A DNA stretch of 64,000 nt from a candidate division KSB1 bacterium (GTDB taxonomy: Bacteria; Zhuqueibacterota; Zhuqueibacteria; Zhuqueibacterales; Zhuqueibacteraceae): NCBI GenBank assembly GCA_034506175.1, contig JAPDQB010000002.1:62001-126000 (forward strand), in the 5' to 3' direction. A model generated the notes under the pieces. The model was given only the letters and a program-made list of their open reading frames with translations. It did no database searches and was not told where the DNA came from. Each line of letters starts with the position of its first letter. The stretch's first letter is position 1. This document shows, piece after piece, positions 45,541-53,780 of this stretch. The translations under genes and the position numbers were made by a program.

Positions 45541-47343
45541 TCACTTTTGGAGAATCATCTTGCGCGTCGCTGAATACGTGCCGGCCTCAATGCGATAAAA
45601 ATAAACGCCTGAGGCTAAACGGCTCGCATCGACATTCAGATGATGCTGGCCGGCGCTCATTTCGCCGTCGGCCAAAATTTGAACGAGTGCGCCGGTTAAA
45701 TCATAAATCGCCAATCGCACGTGGCTCGCCGTGGGCAAAGTAAAACTGATCGTCGTCGCGGGATTAAACGGATTGGGAAAGTTTTGTGCCAGCTCAAACG
45801 CCATCGGCGGCCCGGCTGTCGCTGAAAAATTTTTTGCGCCATCGGCGGCTTTGCTGAGCGGCGAGACATATTTGACTGTGGCGATATCGAGGCCGGTGGT
45901 TTTGCCAAGACTTTCGCCGGTGATATAAATAGTGCCGGTGGTGTCGAGCACCATGTCGTATGAGATGTCACTGAGGTGATCGGGGCCATCATAATAAACC
46001 GTCCACTGTTTGACGCCAGCGTTGCTGTAACCGATGGTCGTATAATCCATGCAGCGGAATTGGCCGCGATAGCTGTAACCATTCACGTAAACCTCGCCGG
46101 CGGCATCAACCAAAACTTTGTATGGAATGTCCGGGTTGAGATCTTGGCCGGTGTAACGCGCGATCCATTGCCTGACACCAGCGCCGTTGTATTTGATTGT
46201 ACCCCAATCATCGCCGGAGACGTTGCTCCAGTTGCGGCCTGTCACATAAACATTATCTTGCTTATCGACGGTCACGTCAAGCCCGCGATCGTAACCTTTG
46301 CCCGGGCCATTGTAGCGCTGATTCCATTGCAGAACGCCGGCATTGTTGTATTTGAGCGTGAGATAGTCGGAATCGCCGCTGGCATTTTCGCTCTTGCCGG
46401 TCACGCAAACATTGCCGGCGTTGTCTAAAACGATGTCATTGGCTATATCCGCCTTGTTGGCCGGCGGGTTGTAGCGCGATGTCCATTGCTTGACGCCGGC
46501 GCTGTTATATTTGGCGGTCATAAAATCATAGCCGCTGGTTTTGGTGCTGCAATAACCGGCAATATAGAGATTCGCTGCGTCGTCGAGCACCATTTCATAC
46601 GGGCAATCCTCCGCATTGCCCGGGCCGTTGTGGCGCAGCAGCCACTGTTTCACTCCCGCGGCATTGTACTTGATCGTCACCCAATCATAACCAGAGGCTT
46701 CCGCATAACTGTAGCCGGTAACGTAGGCATTGCCGTTTTTATCGAGTTGCAGATCGTAAATGCCGTCGTGCCAATTGGCCGGGCCGTTGTAACTCGCCAC
46801 CCATTGGCGAATGCCTTTGCGGTTGTATTTGATGGTGATGAAATCTCTGTTCGGGCTGGAGTTGACGCTATAGCCGGCGATATAAACATTGCCGGAATCA
46901 TCCACCGCCAACGCATAGGCGACATCGTTCAAATTGGCAGGACCGTTATAACGCGCATTCCACAGGCGTCTGCCGTTTTGATTGTACTTGATGACAATGC
47001 AATCCGGGTTTCCAGCCTGATTGTAGCTGTAACCAGCGACGTAAACATAACCGCTGTCATCTGCGACGATTTCATAACCAACGTCATCGCCGTTGACCGG
47101 CGCGTTGTTGTAGCGCACAGCCCACTTGCGAATTGGCGCCGCCAACATTTTTGCAAGCGAGAAGGAAGTTTCAAGTTGGTCTTCGAGTTGATCGCCGGTT
47201 GGAGCTGAACCAACGGGAACGGCGCACGGCACCGGCGTGAGCGGACCGTCGTCAAATTTGTGCAGCGGCGGTGGCGGAAAGGTTTGGGCTTGGGCCAGCG
47301 TCGCGCCAAAAAGTATGGCAACCACAAACTGCAGCATTTTCAT
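45541..47343 (-). CDS. Secreted SBBP beta-propeller protein with C-terminal sorting domain
   Basis: Start at 47343, preceded by AAAGGAGCC. Signal peptide MLQFVVAILFGATLAQAQ. The body has about eight SBBP repeats of the form 'IKYN..GV.QW..RYNGP.N..D..YD...D..GN.YV.GYS', giving one propeller or more. The C-terminal 85 residues are the sorting domain with AQNFPNPFNPATTISF and GVYFYRIEAG. Exported to the surface or medium by a type IX-like pathway; function unknown. Shares its tail type with the protein at the left window edge. Confidence 0.9.
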   Translation of the reverse strand: MKMLQFVVAILFGATLAQAQTFPPPPLHKFDDGPLTPVPCAVPVGSAPTGDQLEDQLETSFSLAKMLAAPIRKWAVRYNNAPVNGDDVGYEIVADDSGYVYVAGYSYNQAGNPDCIVIKYNQNGRRLWNARYNGPANLNDVAYALAVDDSGNVYIAGYSVNSSPNRDFITIKYNRKGIRQWVASYNGPANWHDGIYDLQLDKNGNAYVTGYSYAEASGYDWVTIKYNAAGVKQWLLRHNGPGNAEDCPYEMVLDDAANLYIAGYCSTKTSGYDFMTAKYNSAGVKQWTSRYNPPANKADIANDIVLDNAGNVCVTGKSENASGDSDYLTLKYNNAGVLQWNQRYNGPGKGYDRGLDVTVDKQDNVYVTGRNWSNVSGDDWGTIKYNGAGVRQWIARYTGQDLNPDIPYKVLVDAAGEVYVNGYSYRGQFRCMDYTTIGYSNAGVKQWTVYYDGPDHLSDISYDMVLDTTGTIYITGESLGKTTGLDIATVKYVSPLSKAADGAKNFSATAGPPMAFELAQNFPNPFNPATTISFTLPTASHVRLAIYDLTGALVQILADGEMSAGQHHLNVDASRLASGVYFYRIEAGTYSATRKMILQK

Positions 47344-47726
47344 AAACAGGCTCCTTTGCAATAAATTCATCTGGATAAAACTTGGCGAAAAACATTCGCC
47401 GGGACTTTCGAAGATGCCCCTCCTCGCAGCTCCAGTCTGAGATGGAATTGGATAACGGTTGCTTTGGACTCCGCGTAAAAATGTCCAGGCGCGTTCATGA
47501 ATTATTTTCACACCACGACGCGCCGAGTCATTGCAAGAAAATGAGGTGGTAAGAAATTAGATTAACAAGGAGGTAATCGCGTCTTCGCCGGCGATGGCGT
47601 CGTTAAAATATTGACGCAACCACTAAAATGTCGCCCGCCCTGGCGACCGGAGGTGATAAAAGCCTATAAACCGTACCGGCAAAACAAAATTTTTGCGGAA
47701 GCTGAGTTCATGCACAAAACCTTAAT
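47344..47726. other. Gene-free stretch upstream of the SBBP protein gene
   Basis: About 380 bp without a convincing gene on either strand. It holds a hairpin GTCGCC-CGCCCT-GGCGAC at about 47629-47647 and presumably the SBBP gene's promoter. An ISL3 terminal fragment begins at its right edge. Confidence 0.45.
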
Positions 47727-47790
47727 GGTTCTATGTTGAATTGCGATAACCGCGGGCGCGCCGCCTGGCTAACTGAATTTTGCCGTTTCT
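47727..47790 (-). mobile_element. ISL3 terminal fragment
   Basis: GGTTCTATGTTGA at 47727-47739 is the inverted form of the ISL3 right end at 35690-35702. The adjoining 45 bp equal the transposase codons for KIQLARRRARGYRN found at 35578-35622. About 70 bp that separate these parts in the larger copy are deleted here. Confidence 0.72.
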
Positions 47791-48162
47791 GTGAGCGAGT
47801 AATTCTTGTTGATTGCGGCTCGTCCGCGTTGGGATGGTCAGATTACAAGTTTTTGTATTGCACGAATTGCCGCTGGGTTTCCACCCAGCCGGTATCGACG
47901 CGGCGAGATGATAGCGAAAAACCAGATCCCCTGCTCTCAGCGAATTGACGGTGCTGAAGCCGATTTCGAGATAATTGTCATAACGCCGGACCGTCAAAAT
48001 TTGTGCAACCGGCGCGAGGGGAACGTTTTGATCGAAGCGGCGCAGTTGGGTGATGCGGACTTGTGAGGGTGCAGGGGATTGGTTTTGAGGTGCCATACTT
48101 TCGGCAAAAAGATCGATCAGAGAGCGCAAAGAAAGAAATAGGCCCTCACAAGCTGTGGACAT
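47791..48162 (-). pseudogene. Fragment resembling a sensor Y_Y_Y (triple-tyrosine) domain
   Basis: A minus-strand frame encodes VRITQLRRFDQNVPLAPVA, then RRYDNYLEIGFSTVNSLRAG and DLVFRYHLAASI. This pattern resembles the Y_Y_Y domain that follows the propeller in hybrid two-component sensors. Neither the propeller nor a kinase is present, and the frame runs on into the ISL3 fragment. Low-confidence remnant. Confidence 0.4.
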
Positions 48163-48220
48163 TCGCTTGGCGGGTCGCGTGTTGAAACCGTTTATCTTTG
48201 TCGATAAAACTCAGCGCTTC

Positions 48221-48406
48221 TCACCGGCGCGGCGGCGGCATGACGAACCAAAGCACGAGGTAAACCAAAATGCCCGGGAAGGCCGCGCTCAAAACCGAAA
48301 CGAGAACGTAGAGAATGCGCACCGTGGTCGGCGACCAGCCCAGCCATTCAGCAATGCCGCCGCAGACGCCGGCGATGATGCAATTGCGAGATCGGGTTAG
48401 GGCCAT
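48221..48406 (-). CDS. PspC-domain small membrane protein
   Basis: 61 residues: 'SRNCIIAGVCGGIAEWLGWS' is the PspC signature, followed by a membrane helix (VLVSVLSAAFPGILVYLVLW) and MPPPRR. Stand-alone PspC proteins belong to envelope-stress (phage-shock) systems, but pspA is not in the window. Confidence 0.9.
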   Translation of the reverse strand: MALTRSRNCIIAGVCGGIAEWLGWSPTTVRILYVLVSVLSAAFPGILVYLVLWFVMPPPRR

Positions 48407-48505
48407 ACGAACTTCGTTTTAATGAGCCGTCAATTTTCTCGGAAAACCGGTTTTTCCACAGTTGCTGAACCGCAAAGAACCCCGCGGCAAAGTGAGTTTG
48501 CACAA

Positions 48506-48546
48506 AGAAAAAGCCTGTCACCGTGTTGGTTCACTTTGGCAGGCTT
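48506..48546 (-). terminator. Terminator after the NSS transporter operon
   Basis: On the minus strand AAGCCTGCCA-loop-TGACAGGCTT is followed by TTTTCTTT. It lies 20 bp beyond the stop of the small MetS-like gene. Confidence 0.7.
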
Positions 48547-48565
48547 GACTATAATTCGCCGCGGC

Positions 48566-48694
48566 TTATGCTTTTTTCTGATTATGCGTGCTCAACACGC
48601 GCTTGAAGCAGAAAATTGTAACCGTCAGAATCGAACCCCAAGCCGCAACAAGAAAAATCCAGCCGCCAAGGCTCATGCCGAGTTGTTGTTCCAT
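48566..48694 (-). CDS. MetS-like small subunit of an NSS transporter, 42 aa
   Basis: A short gene with a perfect GGAGG site 6 bp before ATG 48694. It encodes 42 residues: MEQQLGMSLGGWIFLVAAWG, one membrane helix (WIFLVAAWGSILTVTIFCF), and a basic tail ending HNQKKA. Size, single helix with a WG motif, and position 81 bp after an NSS transporter on the same strand fit the MetS/MaAIMP small-subunit family, which is required for methionine/alanine uptake by MetP in Corynebacterium. Function here is inferred from context. Confidence 0.75.
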   Translation of the reverse strand: MEQQLGMSLGGWIFLVAAWGSILTVTIFCFKRVLSTHNQKKA

Positions 48695-48775
48695 TTTGGC
48701 CTCCGTGAAGTAAAATTCGTTAAGCGTGAAGCGTCAGCGTTTCGCTTTACGTTCACCGTTATTTGCTCTACGAAA

Positions 48776-50368
48776 TCAACGCAAATCCGGCGCCACCTCG
48801 TCCCGAATCGTGCCGCGTTTGTAGGCGCGAGCAATCAGCCAAATGCTGATGACGGTCAAGCTGATCATCATCAGCCGCGCGCCCCACAAATACGGGATGT
48901 CGGCTTCAGGTTTGCCGCGCATCAACAGAACCGGTATGCCATCCTGCACGCCCCAGAAAAAGAGCAAGCCGATGAGATAAACCGGCGTGATGAATTGAAT
49001 GATGAATTTGAATACACCAGGGATTTTAATATCCGCGCCGTCGTTGATTTCCGCCCAGGCGCGCTTCATGCCAAAGATCCAGGCAAAGAGAATCACTTCG
49101 ATCATCGCAAACACCACCAAGCCGAAGGTGCCGGCCCAGAAATCCATTTCGTCGAGAAAGCCGTGGCCGAGGAAGAAGACCACCGGCAGGCCGCAGAGCA
49201 ACAACACGGCGCCAACCACCATGGCGGCCTTTTCCCGCGTCATTTTCATTTGATCTTGCAGAAAAGCCATCGCCGGCGAGCAGAGCGCCACGGAGGAGGT
49301 GATGCCGGCGAAGAACAGCAGCACGAACCACATGGCGCCGAAGAGCTGGCCCCAGGGCAGTTTTTGAAAAATGATCGGCATCGCCGCAAAGCCGAGATTG
49401 AAAGCGCCGCCGAGCGCAATCTCTTTGGTCTCCATCAATCCGAAGAAAGCGACGGCGACCGGAATGGCGATCGAGCCGCCGAGAATCACTTCGACAAACT
49501 CGTTGGTGATGGAAGTGCTCAAGCCGGTTAACGCGATATCATCTTTGCGTTTCAAATAACTGGCGTAAGTGAGAATGGAGCCGGTGCCGATGCTGAGCGT
49601 GAAGAAAATTTGGCCGGCTGCCGCGAGCCAGGGCTTGGCTTTGGTGATTTGGCTGAAGTCCGGATTCCACAAATAGCCGAAGCCATTGATGATGCTGTTT
49701 TCCGGCACGGCCGGATCAGGCGTGCCCAGAGTCCACGCGCGCACCACTAAAATCAGCGCAAAGACGAACAGCGTCGGCATGGCGATTTTCGCCAAGCGTT
49801 CGATGCCCTGCGCGATGCCGCGTGAGAGCACATAGACATTCAAAGCCCAGGTGATCAGGAAGAATACCAAGGCCGTGCCGACACCGGCGAAATACTCGCT
49901 GTTGGTAACGCCTTGAAAACTTTGCAGAAAATTGAGCATGGTGCCGCGGTCAAGGATGCCAAAATACTTGCCGGTAACGGAAAAAGTGCTGTAAGCGAGC
50001 GTCCAGGATTCGATGTAGGTGTAATAAATCGCAAAGGAGATGGGGATGGAAATGCCGAGCGCGCCCAAATAGTTGGCGAGCTTGGCGCTGCCGCGAGATT
50101 TGACCAGCGCGCCGAAGGCGCCTGCTGCTGAGCCATAACCAAGTTGCCCGCCGCGACGGCCGATGGACCATTCCACCCACATGAGCGGAATGCCGAGCAA
50201 TAAGAGGGCAATAAAGTAGGGAATCATAAATGCGCCGCCGCCGTTTTGCGCGGCTTGCACCGGGAAGCGGAGAAAATTGCCGAGGCCGACGGCGTTGCCG
50301 GCCATCGCCAGAATCAAACCGATACGAGAGGCCCAGGCTTCACGACCGTAGCTTTGCAGTTCTGCCAT
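48776..50368 (-). CDS. Neurotransmitter:sodium symporter (NSS) family transporter
   Basis: 530 residues with about 12 helices. N-terminal WASRIGLILAMAGNAVGLGN, FLRFPVQAAQNGGGAFMIPY is the sodium/substrate site of the LeuT fold. Imports an amino acid with sodium. GGAGGAGGAATCG precedes the ATG. Followed by the MetS-like small gene, suggesting methionine, alanine or a similar substrate. Confidence 0.95.
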   Translation of the reverse strand: MAELQSYGREAWASRIGLILAMAGNAVGLGNFLRFPVQAAQNGGGAFMIPYFIALLLLGIPLMWVEWSIGRRGGQLGYGSAAGAFGALVKSRGSAKLANYLGALGISIPISFAIYYTYIESWTLAYSTFSVTGKYFGILDRGTMLNFLQSFQGVTNSEYFAGVGTALVFFLITWALNVYVLSRGIAQGIERLAKIAMPTLFVFALILVVRAWTLGTPDPAVPENSIINGFGYLWNPDFSQITKAKPWLAAAGQIFFTLSIGTGSILTYASYLKRKDDIALTGLSTSITNEFVEVILGGSIAIPVAVAFFGLMETKEIALGGAFNLGFAAMPIIFQKLPWGQLFGAMWFVLLFFAGITSSVALCSPAMAFLQDQMKMTREKAAMVVGAVLLLCGLPVVFFLGHGFLDEMDFWAGTFGLVVFAMIEVILFAWIFGMKRAWAEINDGADIKIPGVFKFIIQFITPVYLIGLLFFWGVQDGIPVLLMRGKPEADIPYLWGARLMMISLTVISIWLIARAYKRGTIRDEVAPDLR

Positions 50369-50566
50369 AAACGATTCCTCCTCCGTCTAAAGTTGTTGTG
50401 AAGTCGCTTAAGCGCCTGCGATTATGAAAGCCGCGCCAGAAAGGCCGCGACATATTTTTGCGCCAAGCATTTCAGCCGATGACTGTTTTGAGAATATGGC
50501 GTTCAATTTATATAAGCGCGGCGCAAAAGTCAAATGGAATTTTCCATTTCAGGCAGCGACTTTTTA

Positions 50567-51979
50567 TCAATTTTTCACGCCGCGCGTCCAATAATAGTAA
50601 AACGGCAAACCCAAAATCAACAGCCCGATGCCGATGAGCGCATCGCGGGTGTCTTCCACAAGCGTGTTGTAAACGAACCAGGCCGCAATCGCCGTGAACA
50701 ACAAAGTGACATAAGGATAACCCCAAGCCTTGTAGGGCCGCGGCACGTCGGGCATTTTTTTGCGCAAGACGATGACGCCGACGGCGGTCATCGCATAAAA
50801 AAACCACGAGCCAAAAACCACGTAGGCGGTAAGCTGGTCATACGTGCCGCTGAGCGTGAGCAATGCCGCCCAGATGCCGATGGTGATGATCGCCACGTGC
50901 GGCGAGCGAAAGCGAGAATGAACTTTGCCGAGCGCCGGCGCGAAGATGCGGTCATGGCCTGGCGCCCAGATCGAGCGGGGGCCGGCGAGCGCCATGCCGT
51001 TGAGCGTTCCGAACGTGGAGCACATGATGCCGGCAACGATGATCGTCGCGCCAATCGGGCCGATCGCCTTAAGGGCAACATCCGCAGCAATGCGGTTGGA
51101 ACTCGACATCTCGTGCAGCGGAATGATCAGCGTGTAAGCAAGGTTGGCCAAGAGATAAATGGCCAGGATGGCGAGGGTGCTGATGATCAGCGCCAGCGGC
51201 ACGTTGCGCGTTGGGTTCTTGGTCTCGCCGGCGGTAAGCGTCACGTCGATCCAGCCGTCATAAGACCACAGGGCCGAGATCATTGCCAGGCCGAACGCAG
51301 CAGTCAATTCGCTGCTCCAAGTTTCCGGCCACCACGGCTGCAGGTTGGCGAAGCTGGCTTTCGATGAAACGAACGCGGCAAGGATCAAAAAGAGCAACGC
51401 CCCGACTTTGGCTGAAGTGAAAATGTTCATGACCCACGCGCCGAATTGCACGCCGCGCACGTTGATAAGAGTCACCAGCGCGATGCCGCTAATCGCAATG
51501 ACTTGGCTCCAACCAAATTCGAAGGGATGGCCGAACACCGTCCAACCTGGTTTGAAGAAAGGCGGGCTCTGGCCGATGGCGGGAACAAGGTAACCGAGAT
51601 AGATGGTGAAGGCGATGGATACCGCCGCGAGTGAAGCCGCCTTGTTGATAAAAAAATCATTCCAGCTAAAAAGAAAGCCCCAAATTTTTCCGTATGATTC
51701 GCGCAGATAAACGTATGGCCCGCCGGATTTGGGCAGGAACGAGCTCATCTCCGCAAACGAGAGCGCGCCGAAAAACGTGAGCAAGCCGGCGACGATCCAC
51801 ACGAGCATGATCGGGCCCATCGCGTGCAGGTGGCCCGCTATTGTTGCCGGCACGAGAAAAATTCCCGAGCCGATGACACAGCCGATATTGATGGCGACGG
51901 CTTCTTTTAGACCGATGGCGCGAAGGAGTTCGGGGGAGGAGGGATGGGGTTCAGCATTGCGGGTTTGTAGAGTTTCCAA
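50567..51979 (-). CDS. APC-family amino acid permease (LAT-like)
   Basis: 470 residues, about 12 helices. Opening helix AVAINIGCVIGSGIFLVPAT with the GSGIF substrate motif of the APC fold; SFAEMSSFLPKSGGPYVYLR follows. Exchanger or proton-coupled amino-acid transporter. The start is a TTG at 51977-51979 with GGAG 7 bp upstream. It precedes the NSS gene on the same strand by about 200 bp; no terminator was found between them. Confidence 0.93.
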   Translation of the reverse strand: METLQTRNAEPHPSSPELLRAIGLKEAVAINIGCVIGSGIFLVPATIAGHLHAMGPIMLVWIVAGLLTFFGALSFAEMSSFLPKSGGPYVYLRESYGKIWGFLFSWNDFFINKAASLAAVSIAFTIYLGYLVPAIGQSPPFFKPGWTVFGHPFEFGWSQVIAISGIALVTLINVRGVQFGAWVMNIFTSAKVGALLFLILAAFVSSKASFANLQPWWPETWSSELTAAFGLAMISALWSYDGWIDVTLTAGETKNPTRNVPLALIISTLAILAIYLLANLAYTLIIPLHEMSSSNRIAADVALKAIGPIGATIIVAGIMCSTFGTLNGMALAGPRSIWAPGHDRIFAPALGKVHSRFRSPHVAIITIGIWAALLTLSGTYDQLTAYVVFGSWFFYAMTAVGVIVLRKKMPDVPRPYKAWGYPYVTLLFTAIAAWFVYNTLVEDTRDALIGIGLLILGLPFYYYWTRGVKN

Positions 51980-52000
51980 GTGGAGGCTCCATAAATGAGT

Positions 52001-52408
52001 TCACCAGCTTCGGACTTGCAAACCGGGAACGTGGTTAAAATCGGAATCATCGGTGAGTAAGATGGCGTCGTGCTGCAAGCAGAGCGCAGCGATCCAAACG
52101 TCGTTTCCAGGAAGAGGAGTACCTTTTCGCGCCAAGGTCCAACTCAGATCGTGGAATCGTTTCAGGGTTTCTTGATCAAGCCACAAAACTCGCATTGGCA
52201 CGATATACTCGTCAAATTTCTTGCGTTTCTTGGCGGTTTTATCCGGCCGTCCTCGACACAAGCCATGCCACGATTCACCATAAGCGATGCAGGGAACCAC
52301 GGGTTCCACAAAGGGATCCATCACGGCACGAGCTTTCTCACTCGCCTCAGGACGAGGATCCGTCAACGCTAAAATATAGTTTGTGTCCAATGCCTGCAAT
52401 GAGCTCAC
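52001..52408 (-). CDS. PIN-domain protein (VapC-like toxin)
   Basis: 135 residues. Acidic PIN residues are in LDTNYIL (D8), YGESWHGL, GNDVWIAALCL and LLTDDSDF, giving the four-Asp/Glu metal site of a ribonuclease. It overlaps the upstream HTH gene by 4 bp, as toxin-antitoxin genes do. Likely an RNA-cleaving toxin; the target cannot be predicted. Confidence 0.9.
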   Translation of the reverse strand: MSSLQALDTNYILALTDPRPEASEKARAVMDPFVEPVVPCIAYGESWHGLCRGRPDKTAKKRKKFDEYIVPMRVLWLDQETLKRFHDLSWTLARKGTPLPGNDVWIAALCLQHDAILLTDDSDFNHVPGLQVRSW

Positions 52409-52794
52409 TCGTAACGCTCCGCCAATTCAATAAGTTCGCGTTCTCGCTTGGCTTCTTCTTCAGCAATCATTCTTTTCGCTTCATCCCAATCGGCCGGATC
52501 CAATCCGCTGTTATCAAAATTATCCATCGCAGCGAACAGTCGCGCAACAGCCGGGTGCATTTTTTTCGAGTTGGGATCCGAGGTGTGCTCGCGCTTTTTC
52601 AAGGATTTTTTAACCCGTGACCACGAATTTTTCGCCAGCCATTCATCGATCACGTTTTTTTTAAATAACCAGCGCCCGCGGATTTTGGCCGCAGGAATTT
52701 CGCGGTCTTTGAGCATGCGTCGAATCGTGACGGCGGAGACACCGAGGTATTTGGCGGCAGTCGTCAAGTTCATGTTTTCAGGATAAGTTGGCAT
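52405..52794 (-). CDS. Excisionase-type HTH protein, probable antitoxin of the PIN toxin
   Basis: 129 residues. N-terminal MerR/excisionase-like helix-turn-helix (LTTAAKYLGVSAVTIRRMLK; IRGRWLFKKNVIDEWL), basic linker, then an acidic helical C-terminus (EAKRMIAEEEAKRERELIEL) suited to bind the toxin. Such HTH_17 antitoxins, rather than VapB/AbrB types, accompany a subset of PIN toxins. Likely represses the operon through the inverted repeat just upstream. Confidence 0.85.
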   Translation of the reverse strand: MPTYPENMNLTTAAKYLGVSAVTIRRMLKDREIPAAKIRGRWLFKKNVIDEWLAKNSWSRVKKSLKKREHTSDPNSKKMHPAVARLFAAMDNFDNSGLDPADWDEAKRMIAEEEAKRERELIELAERYE

Positions 52795-52811
52795 CGTCTT
52801 TTCTCCGGCTA

Positions 52812-52880
52812 AAATTTTGAAGCTTCGCTTTATCTCAATATAGCATCAAATCGCTTCAAAAACAATCAGAAAGTATCAGA
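52812..52880 (-). promoter_or_regulatory. Probable promoter/operator of the HTH-PIN operon
   Basis: On the minus strand TATATT lies 17 bp after TTGTTT, a weak -35 and good -10. Matching half-sites TTTGAAGC (52816-52823) and GCTTCAAA (52853-52860) flank the -10 region and would suit a dimeric HTH repressor. Upstream are two direct TATCAGAA/TATCAG repeats. Confidence 0.45.
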
Positions 52881-52894
52881 ATGTATCAGGCTGT

Positions 52895-53221
52895 TTATCG
52901 AACTTTTAGCTCATCTTTGGACTCGGCCAGATAGGCGGCAAACAACGGCTCCTGGCGCAAAACTTCTTCGGGCAGATTTTTTCCGGCTTGCACGATGGAG
53001 GCGAAATCGTTTTTTGCCCAGGTCATGCGGAAAGCATAGCGCAGGGCCTCGAGAGTGGCGTTGTCAAATTTGGGCAACGGCTCGCGCTTGAGCCGCTCAA
53101 ACAACGCGAAAAATTCGTCTTCGCGCTGTTTAAGATAGGTATCGCGCAATTCCATGCCTAAAGCACGGAGGTCGAACATGCTTTTCAGTTTGACTTCGAT
53201 AGATCTTTCGGGAAATGTCAT
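52895..53221 (-). CDS. Unknown partner protein of the nucleotidyltransferase, 108 aa
   Basis: All-helical and charged: FDLRALGMELRDTYLKQRED, FFALFERLKREPLPKFDNAT, no cysteines. I do not recognise the family. It overlaps the nucleotidyltransferase gene by 4 bp at its start, so they are translated together. This two-gene layout resembles nucleotidyltransferase toxin-antitoxin pairs, but no known toxin motif is seen. Confidence 0.65.
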   Translation of the reverse strand: MTFPERSIEVKLKSMFDLRALGMELRDTYLKQREDEFFALFERLKREPLPKFDNATLEALRYAFRMTWAKNDFASIVQAGKNLPEEVLRQEPLFAAYLAESKDELKVR

Positions 53222-53679
53222 GGAATTTTTTTCAGGTTTTCGATGTCAACAAGATCTTGCGGCGAGCCGCGAAGCATTTTCATCCAAATCAGCCATTCGC
53301 GTGAAACGACCCAGAGCGGCTGATCTTTATAAAGCAGGCGCTGGCGATTCTGCCATACTTTTTCCCAGATCGGGGATTTGATCACCAACAAATCGAGATG
53401 TAGGTAATCTTTTCCTCCAGGTTCGATTTTGGTCAATTTTTGCAACTCGATCTGGCTATCGGCAAAGTGCATCGGCGTCGAAAAGAACTTGAAGCCACAC
53501 GCGAGCAATGTTTTTTTGACACTTTCAACATCTTTAGCCAAAATCAAGATATCAATATCCTTCGTTGCTCGAGGTTCGGTATGAAGGCCAACCGCCAATC
53601 CGCCGCAAAGCGCATACGGAATCTGTTCTTGCTCTAACTTGGCGATAACAGTTTCAAATTCTTGGTAGATACTTAACAT
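53218..53679 (-). CDS. Nucleotidyltransferase-fold protein (AbiEii/MNT-like)
   Basis: 153 residues. YALCGGLAVGLHTEPRATKD, IDIL is the GG...G(x)H...D-x-D signature of the Pol-beta nucleotidyltransferase superfamily, with the third acid in YLHLDLLVIK. Such proteins transfer nucleotides to tRNA or proteins; several serve as antitoxins (MNT) or toxins (AbiEii). It starts a two-gene operon with the helical 108-residue protein. Confidence 0.85.
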   Translation of the reverse strand: MLSIYQEFETVIAKLEQEQIPYALCGGLAVGLHTEPRATKDIDILILAKDVESVKKTLLACGFKFFSTPMHFADSQIELQKLTKIEPGGKDYLHLDLLVIKSPIWEKVWQNRQRLLYKDQPLWVVSREWLIWMKMLRGSPQDLVDIENLKKIP

Positions 53680-53753
53680 AGAAGGCCTTTGGGTAATTGA
53701 GATAAATTAAGCAAGCCTTCCGTCAAGCGCAATAGAAAATTGTTTTGCGCTTA

Positions 53754-53776
53754 AAGCGCCTGAAGGCGCTACTACG
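53754..53776. repeat. Palindromic family-B repeat arm
   Basis: AAAGCGCCTGAAGGCGCTAC is intergenic, at the 3' end of the following permease gene. It matches the arms seen at 8888, 10885 and 42663. Confidence 0.5.
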
Positions 53777-53780
53777 AACG

